A stretch of 5,651 nucleotides of DNA from contig JBCCFD010000495.1 in NCBI GenBank assembly GCA_039029915.1, forward strand, positions 1 through 5,651, written 5' to 3'. A program made the translations under genes and the position numbers. Positions 5,394-5,651 of this stretch are shown here, piece by piece. Position 1 is the stretch's first letter. The number at the start of each line of letters is the position of its first letter. The notes under the pieces are model-generated. The model did not search any database. It was not told the DNA's origin and worked only from the letters and a program-made list of their open reading frames with translations. The stretch is from QQUD01 sp039029915. GTDB taxonomy: Bacteria > Chloroflexota > Anaerolineae > Promineifilales > Promineifilaceae.

Positions 5394-5469
5394 ATAGCAA
5401 GGTCTTAGCTGTGGTTGGTTAGTGTGACCGAGCCACCTTCTTATCCAATACAAAAGACCTCGCCAGATC
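5394..5469 (+). repeat. Structured intergenic repeat, copy B (intact)
   Basis: AGGTCTT (5400-5406) is perfectly complementary to AAGACCT (5454-5460). Between them lies a hairpin, GTGGT-TG-GTTA-GTG-TGAC-CGA-GCCAC (5411-5436). It has the same 5-bp, 2/3 internal loop, 4-bp and 3-nt loop design as copy A. One inner pair changes from T-A to A-T, and two pairs change to T-G wobbles, so pairing is kept while sequence drifts. It sits between the SUKH gene and the next gene. Confidence 0.65.
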
Positions 5470-5535
5470 AGGGGCGATCCTCATCGAACTCAATTTTACG
5501 ATCATGGTGAATATGTTGAAATGCCATAAGAAGCT

Positions 5536-5540
5536 GGAGA
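5536..5540 (+). promoter_or_regulatory. Shine-Dalgarno sequence of the right-edge gene
   Basis: GGAGA lies 6 nt upstream of the ATG at 5547, which is ideal spacing and is what selects this start. An in-frame stop at 5517-5519 excludes a start further upstream. It is the clearest ribosome binding site in the window. Confidence 0.6.
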
Positions 5541-5546
5541 AATGAT

Positions 5547-5651
5547 ATGTCTGCAGATACTCTCAAAGAATTATTAAATAGTGATGTGTTTATCTCAATA
5601 GAAAAAAATACTCATGACATTAACTTACTATTTGTTGCTTCTTGGATACCA
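5547..5651 (+). CDS. N-terminal 35 codons of an unidentified gene, truncated by window edge
   Basis: An open frame runs from the ATG at 5547 to the last base of the window without a stop. The visible product begins MSADTLKELLNSDVFISIEK and continues with HDINLLFVASWIP. It has no signal peptide, looks like a soluble alpha/beta protein, and is AT-rich like the SUKH gene. No family is recognised. The good ribosome binding site and the AT-rich coding style support a real gene. Its position after repeat copy B makes it the next member of the accessory array. Confidence 0.6.
   Translation, partial: MSADTLKELLNSDVFISIEKNTHDINLLFVASWIP

Noticed and set aside
5408..5469. Copy B as a classical integron attC site
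   Set aside because: The core motifs GTTRRRY and RYYYAAC are missing at the expected ends, and no integrase gene is in the window. The idea is kept only as a comparison.

Overview
The window looks like bacterial chromosome in which a housekeeping block (about 407-3617) passes into a more AT-rich accessory block (about 3640 to the end). The organism is most likely a Gram-negative-type or Chloroflexota-like bacterium. The helicase C-terminal domain, a YacP-type NYN protein nearby, and -10-like boxes placed 6-9 nt before start codons that lack a Shine-Dalgarno all fit Chloroflexota. This is an impression from sequence style and was not tested by a search.

Layout, left to right. The 3' end of a small secreted protein gene (2-232) is followed by two terminator-like hairpins (234-253 weak, 334-369 strong). 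A complete PcrA/UvrD-type DNA helicase follows (407-2743), probably on a nearly leaderless transcript. Next is a 223-bp spacer with a striking strand asymmetry: C-free G-rich degenerate repeats, then a G-free C-rich stretch. It leads into a YacP/Rae1-like NYN-domain ribonuclease (2967-3617). After a 207-bp spacer with two adjacent stem-loops come three AT-rich accessory genes: a lipoprotein with a PsbP/Mog1-like look (3825-4388), a SUKH (SMI1/KNR4)-type putative immunity protein (4756-5289), and the first 35 codons of an unidentified gene (5547 to the edge).

The most notable observations are these. (1) The palindrome ACGGCCGT occurs five times in the helicase and nuclease genes, in all three reading phases, and nowhere in the accessory part. 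This resembles the HIP1 iterated palindrome of cyanobacteria. (2) A structured intergenic repeat is found after the lipoprotein gene and again after the SUKH gene. The copies share a fold supported by compensatory base changes, and the first copy is split by about 260 bp of extra DNA that carries its own inverted repeats. (3) The NYN protein carries two copies of a 13-residue acidic EWL-LFG motif, one on each side of a lysine-rich linker.

Functionally, the helicase (repair and replication restart) and the NYN nuclease (probably translation-linked RNA cleavage) are separate housekeeping functions that happen to be neighbours. The right-hand genes look like an accessory gene array. The SUKH protein suggests immunity against a toxin whose gene is not in the window.
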